Below are positions 1-13,679 of a DNA stretch of 64,000 nt, in pieces (the stretch's first letter is position 1; the number at the start of each line of letters is the position of its first letter). Source of the DNA: Epiperipatus broadwayi (taxonomy: Eukaryota; Onychophora; Udeonychophora; Euonychophora; Peripatidae); contig JAQFVV010001014.1 of NCBI GenBank assembly GCA_028023455.1, positions 62,001 through 126,000 of the forward strand, given 5' to 3'. The notes under the pieces are model-generated. The model did no database searches. It was not told the DNA's origin and saw nothing but the letters and a program-made list of their open reading frames with translations. Both the position numbers and the translations under genes were made by a program.

Positions 1-1349
1 TGTGATTTTTTAAAATTAATTGTTAGGAAGCTAGACAATATTATTTAATGCACCAATTTTTTTGCATACTATTAAATTTTAAAATAATAATAAATTAACC
101 AAATTTATGATGCTGATGATGATTATTATTAATCATTATTATTTTTTTCATAATAACTTCATCAGTTAATCACATACAAGTGTATAAAATTGCTATTATA
201 AATAAATGAATAAAATTATTGCTGTGTATGTGCATACTTGCACAGATTTACTATCATGTACTCTTACATCTATTCTACAATCATTTTGATCTGCTGTTTA
301 GAACTAGTGTTGTCTCTTATAATTAATTATGTTATAATGATGTTTGTATTAGGTTTCACTAAACTACTTTTACTAAAGAAATTAGTGACCTAATAAAATG
401 ATTTTATTAGTTTTTGGGGGGTAATTTTCATATATATAATAATATTTAGGCCATGTGTATATGTAAATAAATTTAAAAATAATAATAATAATTTAAAAAA
501 ATTTTGGTTGAGATTTTTATAATATTAAAAAAGAAATTACATTTCCTTATGGTTAAATATTGTATTGGCTATTTTTTTATGTAATGTATTGAAATAATTA
601 CAGCTTGAAAAAAGCAATTTGGTTTTTAAATATTTTATTATACATAAATTTTTGGTAAATTTTTTCACTTAAAATAAAGTAATACATAAACAAATTTGTA
701 TTATCAGACAAGACAAGTTTCAAATGAACTAATTAGGAATTTAAAAAACAAAATAACTATATAAAAATATTTAGAGACAAATAACTTTTGTAAGTCAGCA
801 TAACATGTGTTCATCAGAAATTATTAATGGTAGAATAAAGTCAATTATTGCAATGTTGCTTTTAGCCAGGGGTGTCATTTTTCAATTAATATTAAACTAC
901 ATGAGAGGATAGTTAAGCTAAGCTATCATACTTCCTGAATGTGTCATTAAATCAAATGCAGGCAAACTAAAATAACTAAATTATTTAAATTAACTTTCCA
1001 TCAGAAAAATAATCCATAAAACTGTTTTAGCCAAAACCATGGACTATTGTTTATGTTCATAAAAAATTATTGAATTCAAGCTGGTTTAATATCTAATCTA
1101 AATTAAAATTAAATGCTAAAAAAACATTGGCAGGACAAGAAATAACAAATATCTATAGAAAGTTTTTGAAATAGATACTTTTCTATATATTCGTATAAAT
1201 CTATCACAACATTTATTACTGCTATAATATATTTAAATACAGCATTATAATATTTAATTATGAGAATATTTAACTTTTAGTAATTAGATGAAAATTTTAA
1301 TATTTTTAGGTTCAAATACTTTTATATCAAATACATTCATGCAATTAAC

Positions 1350-1394
1350 ATATATATATATATATATATAACTTTTTAAAAACACTTATTTTTG

Positions 1395-1434
<40 letters not shown>

Positions 1435-1475
1435 CAAAAATAAGTGTTTTTAAAAAGTTATTATATTAACTGTTT
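1350..1475. repeat. Hairpin with (AT)n loop
   Basis: About 30 bases around 1370-1400 are repeated as an exact inverted copy around 1429-1459. The two arms are separated only by an (AT)n tract, and weaker pairing continues outward to about 1347 and 1473. The structure is a foldback whose loop is itself self-complementary. It could be a degenerate MITE or a slippage or template-switch product. No coding content. Confidence 0.8.
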
Positions 1476-3299
1476 TTTTAAATATTTTTGTTTTAGTCAA
1501 GAATATAATATTTGTAAATTTAAAAAAATCATGCATATATTGAAATAAAATCATTTTTAAAACATTACTTTAACAATTACACAAAAGGAAAAAAAAAAGG
1601 AAAAAAAAGTTAAAAACTGAAAACATAAATCATGCTTATAACTTTAGATATTTAATTAAAAATATAAAATATTGCTTTCATCTTTTTCTAAATAATTGCA
1701 TTCCATAAATTATTATTAATCTTTTTATTATTGTGTGTAATTTGTTAATTATTTCTTATGAGTATCTGTAAAATGTTAGGTTACTAAGTAGGATATTATG
1801 TTATTTTATCTTAAACTGTTGTTCTACTTGAATTATATCCATACATATTTGAAAAAGGTAGATTGTTAGGAGAGTTTTGGGTATATGTGATGCTTCCTTT
1901 AAATTAATGAAAAGAAATAGATAGTCTCCCAGGAACCTGACAATAGCTGGTGCTCTTTTTAAAATAAATTTTGGATAATAATGTATTAGATATTTTATCT
2001 AAAGTAAACACAAGATAACACGCTATGATTATAAGAAATATATTTTCTCAAAAGCACTAAGCCATTTTAAATGATTAATTGTTATTGATTTATATAGCTT
2101 CATGTTATAAGTGTGATAGCACTATTTAATATTATATATATAAACCAAAATGGAAAGAAATTTAATCCATTACACTGCTTTTTTTAAAAAAATTACACAA
2201 TGTAATGTAAAATAAAATATCTTTATATAATATCAAAAAATGTAGATATATAATAAAAATAATACAGAAAAGTTTTTTTTTCAGCAAATGTTTCTGTTTT
2301 GTCCTTATCAATGAGAGGGAACTATATTAACTTTATGATCAGTTGACCTGAATTAATTTGTCTTTTGGCTAATTCGGTCCCTAGTGAATTTTTTCGTAAG
2401 TATTATATGTTAAAATGCATTTAAAATGGTATATTTTACTATAACATTTTTTTCCGAAAATCGTGTATTAAATGGCAGGAAATTCAAAATTCCCACTCTT
2501 ACAATAGACATAAGCCCCACCCTGATATGTTCAGCCATTGTCTCTTGCCACGACTGTAAAATGTTCAGCATTTTACGACATTGCAGTTTTCAATGATGCA
2601 AAAATGTGTTTATTTGCAAATTTATTACAGTTTTAGATATTTTTAAAAATAATTTACACTATATTTATTAGATATCAAGAAATATAAATTATTTAATAAC
2701 TTGTTTTGACTTGAAATACTTTATTTTTAAAAATATAACATTATATTTGCAACTAATGTAAATATGGCCTGAAGTAAATAAGAAGACATGCTATAATATA
2801 AACAATCTACTTTATTTATGAGTATAGAAAATATCGTAATTTTGCAATAAATATTCAAACAATTTAAACATTTAAAGCATAATTCATTAGATATAAAAGA
2901 AAGAAATAATTATATGTTTCAAATGTTTAAAAATAATAAAAATTAAAAAATATTTTGTTGATTTTATAAACTGAAAATAATCTTTCTAGAATCATGATGT
3001 ATAATGTCTTTGTTTTGATTATGGTCACATTTTTTAAATATTTACAGAAACAAAATGTGAACATTTAAAATTTATTTCCATAATGAACAAAAATATCTAT
3101 CAAATAAAGTCAAATTTGTTATTTTCTGATAAGTAATAAACATTTTATCATATATTTTATGTTGATGTGTGAGACAAAGGAAAATGTCAGAAATGCTGAA
3201 ACATAAAAGGCATGCTGCTGCAATATGGAATGGTTAAAGGTTCGATTTACATGGTAACACATAAAGATATTTATTTATTTTTCATTCTTGTACATATTG

Positions 3300-3339
3300 T
3301 ATATAATTGATTTTAATTATATATATATATAATTAAAAT

Positions 3340-3375
<36 letters not shown>

Positions 3376-3376
3376 A

Positions 3377-3411
<35 letters not shown>
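3300..3411. repeat. Nested (AT)n hairpins with repeated 16-bp arm
   Basis: The arm ATTGATTTTAATTATA and its complement alternate three times between (AT)n tracts (about 3306, 3330 and 3373), so several alternative hairpins can form. This resembles the 1.4-kb foldback in design, with short arms around (AT)n, but has different arm sequence. No coding content. Confidence 0.75.
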
Positions 3412-3414
<3 letters not shown>

Positions 3415-3639
3415 ATTGGCAGTATGTAAGCAATGCAAATTGAAGCTTTAAAATAGTCCCATTGCATTAATAGAAGCAAAAAATATTTGCCAAAAAATAT
3501 TGTTTATATTAATATTTGCCAACAAAGCTTTTCTATATTATTTTTATTTTAGGTTTACAATTATTGCTATTATATAAAGATATTTTATTTTATATTATAT
3601 TGTGATATACATATATATCATTAAAACAATCAACCCTTA

Positions 3640-4240
3640 GACAATTCCAATATCAATTAAGAATTTCAAACTGTTTTCAAGACAACCTCCTTTTAACAAT
3701 AAAGATGGAATCCCATCATGCTTGGACCCAGTCTGTCCTTTATGTAAATGAGATGGTGACACAATAATACATATTCTGAGTAATTATACATCACTGCAAT
3801 GGGACAGAGACTTTATTGCATTCATATACAAACCAAGAGTGCCTCTCCTCACTGGACTGATTTCTAGCATATATAACAGGATCTTTCCATCCATAAGAAT
3901 CATAAGTTTTTTGTTGTTTGCCTATTGGTCAACTAGGTGTGCACTCATTTATCACCATACCTTGGTTGACAGTAAGAAATTACTTCTTGCAAAAATTCAG
4001 GCCATCAAAAACAGAGATGAAAAATTAGCTCCAACATACATCTACAATGCTACATGGAGCCTTGTAGCAATGGACAATTTATGATTGAACAGTTGTTGTT
4101 TTTTGTGTCCATAACATTGGTATTGGGTTATGCAACTTTTATTATAGTGTCTGTTAACAACATAACTCTGTTATTGCAACAATGTAATTCTTTGAGCTCA
4201 ATAAAATTTCTTGATAATATATATATATATCAAAGACATT
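3640..4240 (+). pseudogene. LINE 3' end (RT C-terminal zinc finger)
   Basis: This is the 3' end of a non-LTR retrotransposon ORF2-like protein. Read across frameshifts and a stop, it shows a stretch ending in LSRQPP-like residues (here FSRQPPFNNKDG), then a C-X2-C-X8-H-X4-(C) knuckle at about 3728-3790 whose last Cys is Tyr. A tail follows with IRxxSFLLFAYW, a lysine-rich IKNRDE segment and a final WSL before a stop at about 4082. The same order occurs in the fragments at 21.1, 24.1, 30.1 and 44.4 kb. The 3' UTR runs to about 4240 with an AATAAA-like signal near 4200 and a short (TA)n tail. It is dead by frameshift and 5' truncation. An L1/Tx1-type origin is likely but not proven. Confidence 0.72.
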
Positions 4241-4289
4241 TGAGGACATTTTACATTTTGATAAACCCCCGTGTTAATTAGAAAATAGT

Positions 4290-5820
4290 TATTAATAATA
4301 ATTAAGCATTCGTGTTATTTATTTAAAAAAAAAAACAACTTTGTGATTATATATAATTTTAATTTAAGGAAATAAAGTTAGTGTAAATTTCATCTTCTTA
4401 TTAGCTGTACCTATAGGTTGAAAAAAATAAAATTAAAAGTGGAAAATAATTAAAAACCCATTAGAATGATATGACTTCAACATCTAATTTTAAACAGTAA
4501 GTAGCTGCTTTTTCTTAGCAATTATTTTTTATGTAAAAAAAAAAAAAAAACAAGCTGTGGATTACGATTAAAAAAAAACTTCAGTAACTTTGGATTACTT
4601 CAATTTTTATTATCTTTGTAGACAATACGCTTAGATGATAAGTTTAAGGAAATGTACAAATTGATAGAATTAGTAATCTAGTTTTTATTATTATTTTCGT
4701 ATTTTACGATCATTAAAATTAATAATACTTTAAATAAGCTTTACATTTCTAAAATTATATATGTACAGATAAGCTACAATAATAAAAATATCTTTAATTG
4801 AATGATTTCTATTATTTGAACAAAATTATAAAATATTTTGATTTTATTGACTGAATTACTATTGCATAAAAATTAAATGCTAATATAAATGTAAGCATAT
4901 TTCGTATTTTAAAATATATTTTATAGTAATACTGTTCTATATTATATATCTCACTTTTTAGAATGCCATTTTTTTTAAGAAAGAAATTATTTAAAATTTT
5001 ATTATTATATATAACTTTACTCACCCTCAGCTGTATATACATTTCTCTGTACTTTCAATCATTATTGATCAAAAAGGAATGTTATAGTAAATCAATATAC
5101 AGCCATAAAGATCATAATCTTATTCAGTTATAGAGCTAGTAATAGTAATATATTTGTTTCTGTTACAATTTACAGTGATTTGCTTTAATTATACTTAAAA
5201 TTCATTAATGTGGATTGTAAATTCAGTTTAAATATTAAATTTTAATATTAATATTTGATTATAATAAATCTAACATTCTTTCACATGCTTTGACAATTAT
5301 AGTCTAAAGTTTTAATAACTTATCATTAAAAAACTGAAGAATAATTGAATGTGATTTGTCAATTGTTGGAATAAACATCAAATAAGAATCTATCATTTAT
5401 TTTATATATTGTTGTGATTGGATATTGAAAATGTTATGGTTATTTAATAGGATGATTTGATTTTATAATATATTAAGTTGGTGAAAATAGAAAGATATCT
5501 TCTGTTAATAGATTTTGTACTATTATTAAGTACTTAATCTTATTATAATTGACTTGTTAAAAAGAGTATGTTGATATTAGAAAAATAGTATAGTTGAGTT
5601 AGTAATACTTTTATTTTATTTAGTCGTAATTTAGAAATCAATTATATATTTTGTTAGATATCATGATATTGTAAACTTGTATCATATATTAAGATTATTA
5701 TTTCATCCATTCATGAATTATTTTATTTAAATATGAATGGAATAATGTTTGACTTTGGATAAAAGTTTATATTATTATAAAAAGTGTGTTGATTCATGAG
5801 GAATATTAAAGTGTATTTGT
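4290..5820. other. A+T-rich spacer, no gene seen
   Basis: Only A/T homopolymers and scattered short direct repeats are visible. Short open frames here are composed mainly of Ile, Tyr, Asn, Phe and Lys, as expected by chance in such base composition. Confidence 0.6.
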
Positions 5821-6480
5821 GTAATTCTTTGTTATTATTTTCATTCTATTATAAGGGATTTATGTAATAAGCACATACTGTTATTTGTACGATAGCAATA
5901 TTTAGTTTTATTATTAATCTATTGCAAATAATGCTTATATTTTAAGATAGCTAGAAGTAATTGTTTTATTTGTTTTCTATCTATTCTAAATGCTATTGGA
6001 ATCTACGTAGTTAAGTGGTAGATTGTTATTCATTGATTGATATTCACTTTAGCTTAGTTAATTATTTTCATTCTGTTACAAATGATACAATTTATGGGCA
6101 TTGATAAATTAAAATTGTTTTTCTTTGGTTCATATTTTTACTCTTTACTAATGATGATCAATAACTAGACTATGCTTCAGAATACAATACACCCACAATT
6201 TTATTTTATTATAAATGGCATTCAACTTCAGATATATTTTATTCTGTTGCAAATGATGACTAACAACTGGGCTATATTTTCATACAGATTATACTACAGT
6301 TTTAATTTCCCATGGTCATTATAGATATTCGGATACAAATGACACCCAGATCTGTGAGCTATTAAAAGAAAAGCATATTTTCATTTTTATTCTGCTACAA
6401 ACGGCACTGCAAATTGTGGCTATTATCAAACCAGGACCATTCTTTCCTGGTCACATACTTATTCTATTGCAATATATATA
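5820..6480. repeat. Degenerate tandem repeat, ~65-70 bp period
   Basis: A motif resembling TTCTGTTACAAATGATGAC recurs with drift near 6070, 6140, 6200, 6242, 6327, 6390 and 6470, usually followed by an AACTGGGCTAT-like segment and a T-rich part. Weaker copies extend left to about 5830. Spacing varies between about 40 and 85 bases, so this is an old, eroded satellite. It ends directly in the (AT)n array at 6472. No coding function is apparent. Confidence 0.6.
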
Positions 6481-6487
6481 TATATGT

Positions 6488-6538
<51 letters not shown>
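6472..6538. repeat. (AT)n microsatellite
   Basis: A nearly pure AT dinucleotide run, interrupted once by GTATAC. The right edge passes into ATTGTAAC, an octamer also found at the borders of several other (AT)n arrays in this window. Confidence 0.95.
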
Positions 6539-6539
<1 letters not shown>

Positions 6540-6540
<1 letters not shown>

Positions 6541-7386
6541 AACAGGATGGGGTAGTAGGGAGAAAAGAAATCAGGAGATTGATTATAGTCATATCTGGCA
6601 TGATGGCAAAATCACCATCAACCCCAAGTAAATACAAAATCAATAATTCACAAAAATGTATATATGTAATATAGTATTTTATAAGAGCATGAGATTAGAG
6701 AATCTCTGTGAGATCATTGTTGAGATCAGAAGAGCAACTACAAGGCATAATTAACCATCAACCAACATTATAAATTTGTAATTATAAGTAATACTAATAC
6801 TCAAATTAAATAATCACTCATCATCATGAATGATCCACAATAAAATATAATAAAATCTGTACAATAAATCAACAGCAATCTTGTGACTGGATTGAAAATG
6901 GATCTTCTGTAGACCAAGCTAACTATTGAGTCTTTGTTAACTTGGGCAATTATTTAACCATTAGTTTGGAGACATACACTAAATGCTTGACCATCAGAGT
7001 ACATAAGAATCAAAATAATGCTGGGACATTAAAACATGCTGATCATCATCAATGCTCAGACCACTTGTACTGGCCAACTACAAACTTAATTCCTAATAAA
7101 GCTAAATTAAAATAAGAGACAGTGCAGGTGCTTTAAAGAATATAATCTTATGCACCAACCAGGATGATGATTGATTATCTCTGGATGCCCCAAAAGCACT
7201 AATTACACATCCCCATTTATATATTCATCCCATGCATGAATCTAGTTCAGAGAACATAAGCTCTATTACTATATGTGACAAAGTGATGATGGAAACAATT
7301 TTTATTTTAAATCAGAGTTATTTTTTTTATTTCTGTGAATGTAGAAAATATCTACTACAATTTTTGTCTGTGTTTTCCTTTAAAAC
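6540..7386. other. Unassigned sequence right of (AT)n
   Basis: Starts with TGTAACAGGATGGGG, a TG-beginning end that would suit an LTR or terminal inverted repeat, but I could not find a convincing partner end. The stretch is CA- and TG-rich compared with its neighbours. No protein similarity recognised. Confidence 0.35.
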
Positions 7387-8021
7387 TTTATTAATAATGA
7401 CTGGAAGGTTGCTATTCTTCCACATATGCCTTACTATTACTTTCAGACAGCCAACAGCTGTTAAAACAATGGTCTGAGGAGCGATCAGGCCTAGACACAT
7501 GACAGAGATTTTTTGACAAGAAAAGAATGATACACTCTTCTCTTTTACTTAACTTTTATATATATAAGCCAGTCTTGAGCATCTTGGCTTGAAAGCATGA
7601 ATATATAAACATATATATTTATTACTCACTGAGTTATTAATATATGATATTACAGTGCGAAATCTTAGATTTACTGCACCGCAATTTTCTAGATAACTTA
7701 TATTAACATCTAGAAAATTGCGGTGTAGTAAATTTAAGATTTTGCACTGTAATATCATAAATTAATAACTCAGTGAGTAATAAATGTATATGTTTATATA
7801 TTTATGCTTTCAAGCTAAGATGCTTAAGACTGGCTTATATATATAAAAGTTAAATAAAAGAGAAGAGTGTATCATTCTTTTCTTGTTAAAAAAATCTCTA
7901 TCATGTGTCGAGGCCTGATCGCTCCTCAGACCACTGTTTTAACAGCTATTGGCTGTCTGAAAGTAATAGTAAGGTGCATGTGGAAGAATAGCAACCTTCC
8001 AGTCATTACTAATTTAATAAC
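7387..8021. repeat. ~630-bp near-perfect palindrome
   Basis: The left arm (about 7387-7694) and right arm (7708-8021) are inverted copies with a 13-nt spacer at 7695-7707. They differ by scattered substitutions and small indels, for example within the mirrored GGAAGGTTGCTATTCTTCC and CTGATCGCTCC segments, so the structure is not a fresh artefact. Short open frames on both strands only mirror one another. It might be an inverted pair of transposon ends (PLE terminal repeat or a foldback element). No conserved domain seen. Confidence 0.85.
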
Positions 8022-8109
8022 AACATGTGATTTAAACAAAATATTATTTAAAACTTTATATATATTTATGCACACACACTATATTATTGTGTGTTATGTA
8101 ATTCAACTG

Positions 8110-8155
8110 GTTACAATATATATATATATATATATATATTGTAATCCAACTGGTT

Positions 8156-8214
<59 letters not shown>
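8110..8214. repeat. Two (AT)n arrays bounded by GTTACAAT
   Basis: The block AACTGGTTACAAT occurs twice, just before (AT)n runs at 8116-8139 and 8159-8214. The first run ends in ATTGTAAT. The paired octamers (GTTACAAT left, ATTGTAAY right) resemble terminal inverted repeats of an element whose interior is just (AT)n. Confidence 0.85.
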
Positions 8215-8218
<4 letters not shown>

Positions 8219-8704
8219 AAATTGTTTATATTTTTATGACAGAAGCAGAATCAATATAGTATACATTTGACTGATGTTTTTGGGAATTATATGAATAATA
8301 ATAGAATACAGCAGAGGCTAGAATTCAACAGGTAGTTGAAATATTTCAAAGAAAAAGGTTTTTGTAGAAGTTTGAGGATACTTTCACAAAATGTTAAATA
8401 AATAAAATAATGAATCAGATATGTGGATGCATTTGTGGTTGACAGATTAGTTAAATAACTATCACAAAACTTATCTCAAGAGTATTATTATTATTATTTC
8501 TTTCTTAGAATTGCAATGATCATACTCAATAGTGTTTGATGATTTTGGTGTTGGGATTAAATTGTGAATGTTACCATTGTTTCAAAACTTTTTTCATGGC
8601 TTATATCCATTTTTTATCATATGACAAAACATATATTAAACTTTTTAAAATTATTTTAAAAACTAAATTATGTTATATTAAAATTAAAAGTATCTTAATA
8701 TTTG

Positions 8705-9012
<308 letters not shown>

Positions 9013-9165
9013 AATGACTACATTACTATGGAGTTCATAAGAAGTTCAAATATTAAGTGTAACAGAATTGGGCATCAATGAAACTGAAGCTCCAGAATCA
9101 GCCACTCTACCCATGCACTAAACCATGTACTTTGAAATCCCATATTTATGATCAGGTATTATTAT
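9013..9165 (-). mobile_element. Possible tRNA-derived SINE
   Basis: Read on the minus strand, the segment contains GGTTTAGTGCATGGGTAGAG, which looks like a tRNA D-arm and A-box region, and then about 110 bases leading into the trinucleotide array. SINEs with ATT-type tails are known in molluscs and other animals. The B box is not clear, so the call is weak. Confidence 0.35.
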
Positions 9166-9169
9166 TATT

Positions 9170-12100
9170 TTATTATATTATTTTATTCATTATAGATGTT
9201 AATAAAAATGTAACATTCTGTGTAGTTCAGTGTAGTGATAGAAAAATATGGGCATAAAAAATAAACATTCTTGAATTGAAGCTCACTTTCTCATTTTTGA
9301 TGCTTCAATATCCATGATCTCTTAGGCAGCTAATTTATTGATTTTTAAAAAAATTTATGTGTAGGGAAAAATATATAAAAAAAAATGTTAAATAATAAAA
9401 AATAAAAAAACACATTCATCCTTTTTATTTAAAATAAAAGTCAACATGGATTTCATTATAGGATGGTAAGAATATACAATTATTAGAAAAATTACAACTT
9501 TCTATGTCACTTTGATTTTGCCAAATTCATATTCAAAATACTTTAACTTTTAAGAAAAAATAATAACCATATATAAAATTCTGCTTAAAACAGAAAATTA
9601 TTTTATACTAACGCTGTTTGTAGTTTACCATTAACGTTATTTCATCTGTATTGTGAACAAAATTTATTATATATACTTATATACACAAGCATATTAGACA
9701 TTAATCTGGGCATGGTTTGATATACTGCCCCTTCTTTGCCCCTCAAAAAAGTTAAATTTGTCAAAAAAATTCTGAGATCTTAAGAATTTAATTTTGTTGA
9801 GGGTTTAAAATCTCAATAGTGCGAGACAACAAAAGTATAAGAGAAGAGTTATATGTAATTATACATCAAAACTTTGTATTTTAAGGCAAAGCAAACTGGC
9901 TTTCTTTTTTAATATTTTTATAATAAATTGATTTTAATTTTCATATCTGGTTCAGACACTATTTGTCTTATTCAAAGAAAAAAAATTTTCAAACCAATAA
10001 AAATCTATTGTCTGAAAAATTTAAAGCTCATATTTGACATTTCTTTATGAGAGATGGTGGTATTTCTCATTTCCAATTAATTAATTTTTTTTTGTTATCT
10101 GAAAATACATTTATCTTTTTAAAAAACGATAATAATGGCTTTAAAAATATTTCTTTTAATTACTTCTAATTTTAGTTTTTAAAAATGATAAATGAATTTT
10201 TTATAACTTATATCAAAATGTATTATTTTTTTAAATTAAAGTATAGGTAAAAGTAATCATGTGTCAGTGCCTGCATAAAAATGGCATTTAATTTTTGTAA
10301 AAACTGTATTATGCTATACTCCCTCCTTTTTACAATGTATGAGATAACATTAATCTGATTACTGAAATCCTTAAACTGTAGAATATAATAGCTAGGTACC
10401 CATTTTCCAACCATTAAGTTGACTAGATGAGATTGTTATAAACTAACTGTCTAAAAACAAATTTTAAATATGTTTTCAATATGAAGACAAAGGGGTTAAG
10501 AACATTGATATTACATAGATTTATAAATTAATTCATAGAAGAATATTTCCATTTGATAATTAATTGAAAGGCAATTTTTTTATAAAAAATATCACACTTT
10601 TTCAGCTTCAAGCAAGAATTAATAGACAGTCAGAATCAACATTAATTTCAAAGGCATTTCTCTGTTTACAGTTCCATAATCAGCTACACTACTGGAAATA
10701 TAAAAGGGTAAGGTATTCTGGAGTTTTTTACCCCAGAAACTACATTATCAACTTAAATAATCATTACAATTTTTATTGACATTTCTTATTTAGTGATATG
10801 ACAAAGAAGCAATGATTTTCTCCTTTTGTGTAAAGTAGATGATTCAAGTGTTTCTCCCATAGCAACATTATTTTCAAATAGTTAACTTTATTTTAAAATA
10901 AAGAATTGTAATAAAATTTTAATTTTTACAATTGTTATTATTAAATAAATTACTGTATAATTTATTTACACACATGACTTTTATACATTCTAGAATATAT
11001 AATAAAAAAATGATGCACATAAAAGCCATGCATGTAAACTCTGTCATGGTGATTATAATATATATTTATATGTTTTTGCATCAATTTTAGGTCATAGAAA
11101 AGATATATAATGTTTACAGATGATTCTTAGTGATAGAGTTCAATTTTAAGTAACATACAGAAGAGATGTGAACCTATTCATGGATCAAACAAATTCAAAT
11201 ATGTAATAGGTTTATATTTTTAGAATTACTTACTTGACAAGCAGTAAAGTTGTTTATATATTCATTAAAACATATATGTGAAAAATTTGGAATGTGGAAT
11301 CAAATAAAATTATTTGATTAAAATACAACATAATATGAGTCTGATTCATTATAATTAAAAATTAAATTTTATAAAATCTTTTAAAAACAAATAAAATCAA
11401 CTTGAACTTTTACTGAGCATATGAAATATTATCAAGTCAGAGCTTAAAATGCAAGATTTGTTATATCTATAGCCTTCAATATGAATAGAGTTTGCAGCAA
11501 ATTAAATTATTTTCTATTATAATTATTATTTAAAATAAATTTAAAACTACTGAAAATAATAAATATTTAAAATTTATGTTACAAATATTATATTTTTTAA
11601 AAAACATATCTGTAGCATCATTAATGTGAATGTAAAAAACTTTTCTCTGTCTCACCACTCAGTTATATATTCCTAAAAAAAAATTTTTTTTTAATTATAA
11701 AAGTAAAATATATTTTAGATTTATTAATAAAATATTATTAAATAAGTACAAACATATTTGAAATAAGAAAATATAAACTTGGAAAATAAATAGATACATG
11801 CTTTACATTTTGATAAATAAACCTAAAAAATTTCTGTTACATTGTGTTATGAATGACTGAAACTGGATTCTATCTCATATTTACATTCATAGTATAGGAA
11901 TAAAATAAAAAGCAAAATTATTAATTTATTATCTTTTAAATAAACTATTAAATTAAACAAAACTGTGGTGAACAAATAATTAATAGAAAATAAAATTAGG
12001 CTTGTACAAAACCATTACAAATATGGCAGGCATGCCATTTTGATTTGGAACAAAATGAACCAGGCAAGTATTAATTTCTTTTAAGTTTTAAGTAAATTAC

Positions 12101-12455
12101 TGCATGATACTGCATAATCTGAACTTTTATAATCGTAATTTTACATTAATATATAACTCCTTTAAATCTATTCTTATATGGGCTTTTTTTTTCCAAAAGA
12201 TTAGTTTCAGCTATTAAGCATAAAGTATAGTTCAAAAATAATCACAATGGAATATGTATATATAGAAAATTGATATATTAGGCAGGTTCATACTACTATT
12301 GTAGTGACTCAGCCAAAATACTAACACATTGATACTATGAATTATTTACAGATAAACCTGAATATCATGTCATTTATATTTAAAGCCAATGAGAATCTTT
12401 ATTTTAGCACATTCATATATATAAATAAATAAACGCATTTTTAGCTTATACTATG
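9170..12455. other. A+T-rich DNA, no gene seen
   Basis: Mostly A/T runs. I checked both strands for RT motifs, zinc knuckles, splice-bounded exons and tRNA-like boxes and found none that I could support. Short open frames (for example near 10.3 and 10.6 kb) show only composition-driven residues. Confidence 0.55.
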
Positions 12456-12456
12456 T

Positions 12457-13628
12457 AGCAATTTGTTTTCATTTCCAACGTTTTGATGAAAAACATTCAT
12501 CCTTCACAAGGTCAATGTCTTAATGAAGACTTGTTATGTCTTAAGTAATAACTAGATTGAGTATGAAAAAAGAACAATCAATCTTATATATATTTGATGG
12601 TTGATAATTCAGAATATTTGATTTAACAGAATAAATTTTACTTTCTTCTGTTTTATAATAAATAGATTCCAAATTTATTTTAGAAAAAAAGGAAAAAAGT
12701 AAGTGATCTCCATAAAGTTTGAATATTTTGTACTTCAGCAAATAAACCATCCATTTTTTTTCAATATTTCAAGTCTTCCTTGGAATTCTTGGAATTAGTT
12801 AATATTTTACTATTATCAAAGTCAGATGTGTGATCAATTTTTTAAAAAATGTGATATAAAAACTGATGTAATCAACTTTGTATTGAAGGAATTTTTGTTT
12901 CCTAACTCTAAAATTAATGCATCTATTTGATTAACCATAGGCATTGAGAACATGGAATTTCATAAATATCTTAGTATTGATAAGAACTCAATCTTTAAAT
13001 TTATGAAAAAAATCATCACTTTTTTTGGCTAGTGGAAATGATAGTTTTAAAATTGAAATCAAATAGACATCTAATGATTTTATCAATGACTTGTTTAATA
13101 TAAAGTAAAAACAATTCTATAATTAGTTGATTTTTCAATTTTATCAATCAAATAGATGTATTAGTGTCAGAGTTAGGGAGCATAAAATGCCTTCGCTCAA
13201 AAGCTGATTATATCAGCTTCTACATTGTACTATTTATAAATTTGTTGCACAACTAACTTTGTAATACTAAAAAATAATATCTAATTTGGAAAACTATGAA
13301 TTAAGAACTATCAGAATGTCTAATGAAATATTGAAAAGAATAGATCATGTAAACAAATCTGATAAAGCACAATGTATCCCTACCTTGGGGAGGCCATTTA
13401 TTTCATCTTTTTCTTCCAAAATCAACTTGAAATCAATTTATTGTAAAACAGAAGGAAATAATTTGTTTTTATTAATTCATCAACCATCATATATATAAGA
13501 ATGATTGTTCTTTACTTCAAACTCAACCTTATTATTACTTAAGATATAATAGTTCTTCATTAAGACCTTGACCTTGACAAGAGTGAATGTTATTTCTTCA
13601 AAATGTTGGAAATTGAAACAAAATAATA
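12457..13628. mobile_element. Inverted pair of Penelope-like element ends
   Basis: The arms at about 12457-12935 and 13130-13628 are inverted copies, diverged by perhaps 15-25%. Each outer end carries a segment resembling a PLE terminal repeat: on the minus strand at the left end, a GAAGGATGAATG / TTCATC stem is followed by AAAACGTT. Coding relics point outward from the centre. The right arm (plus, 13286-13498) includes CIPTLGRPFISS followed by SKINLKSIYCKTE, and the left arm (minus, 12541-12750) has SKINLESIYYKTEES. The position and style suit the C-terminal end of a PLE reverse transcriptase, but no endonuclease domain is seen. Frames are broken. A different retroelement is possible. Confidence 0.5.
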
Positions 13629-13679
13629 CATGGTTCAACCCAACTAAGATTTTATTTTTATTATACAACAGTTAAAATA

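Larger units (their letters stand above)
1..3630. other. A+T-rich intergenic DNA, no gene seen
   Basis: Apart from the two hairpins listed separately, this stretch is A+T-rich sequence with homopolymer runs and short (TA)n tracts. I see no open frame with recognisable protein similarity, no tRNA-like cloverleaf and no splice-ready exon. The 2.48-2.60 kb part is slightly less A+T rich, but I could not identify it. Confidence 0.6.
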
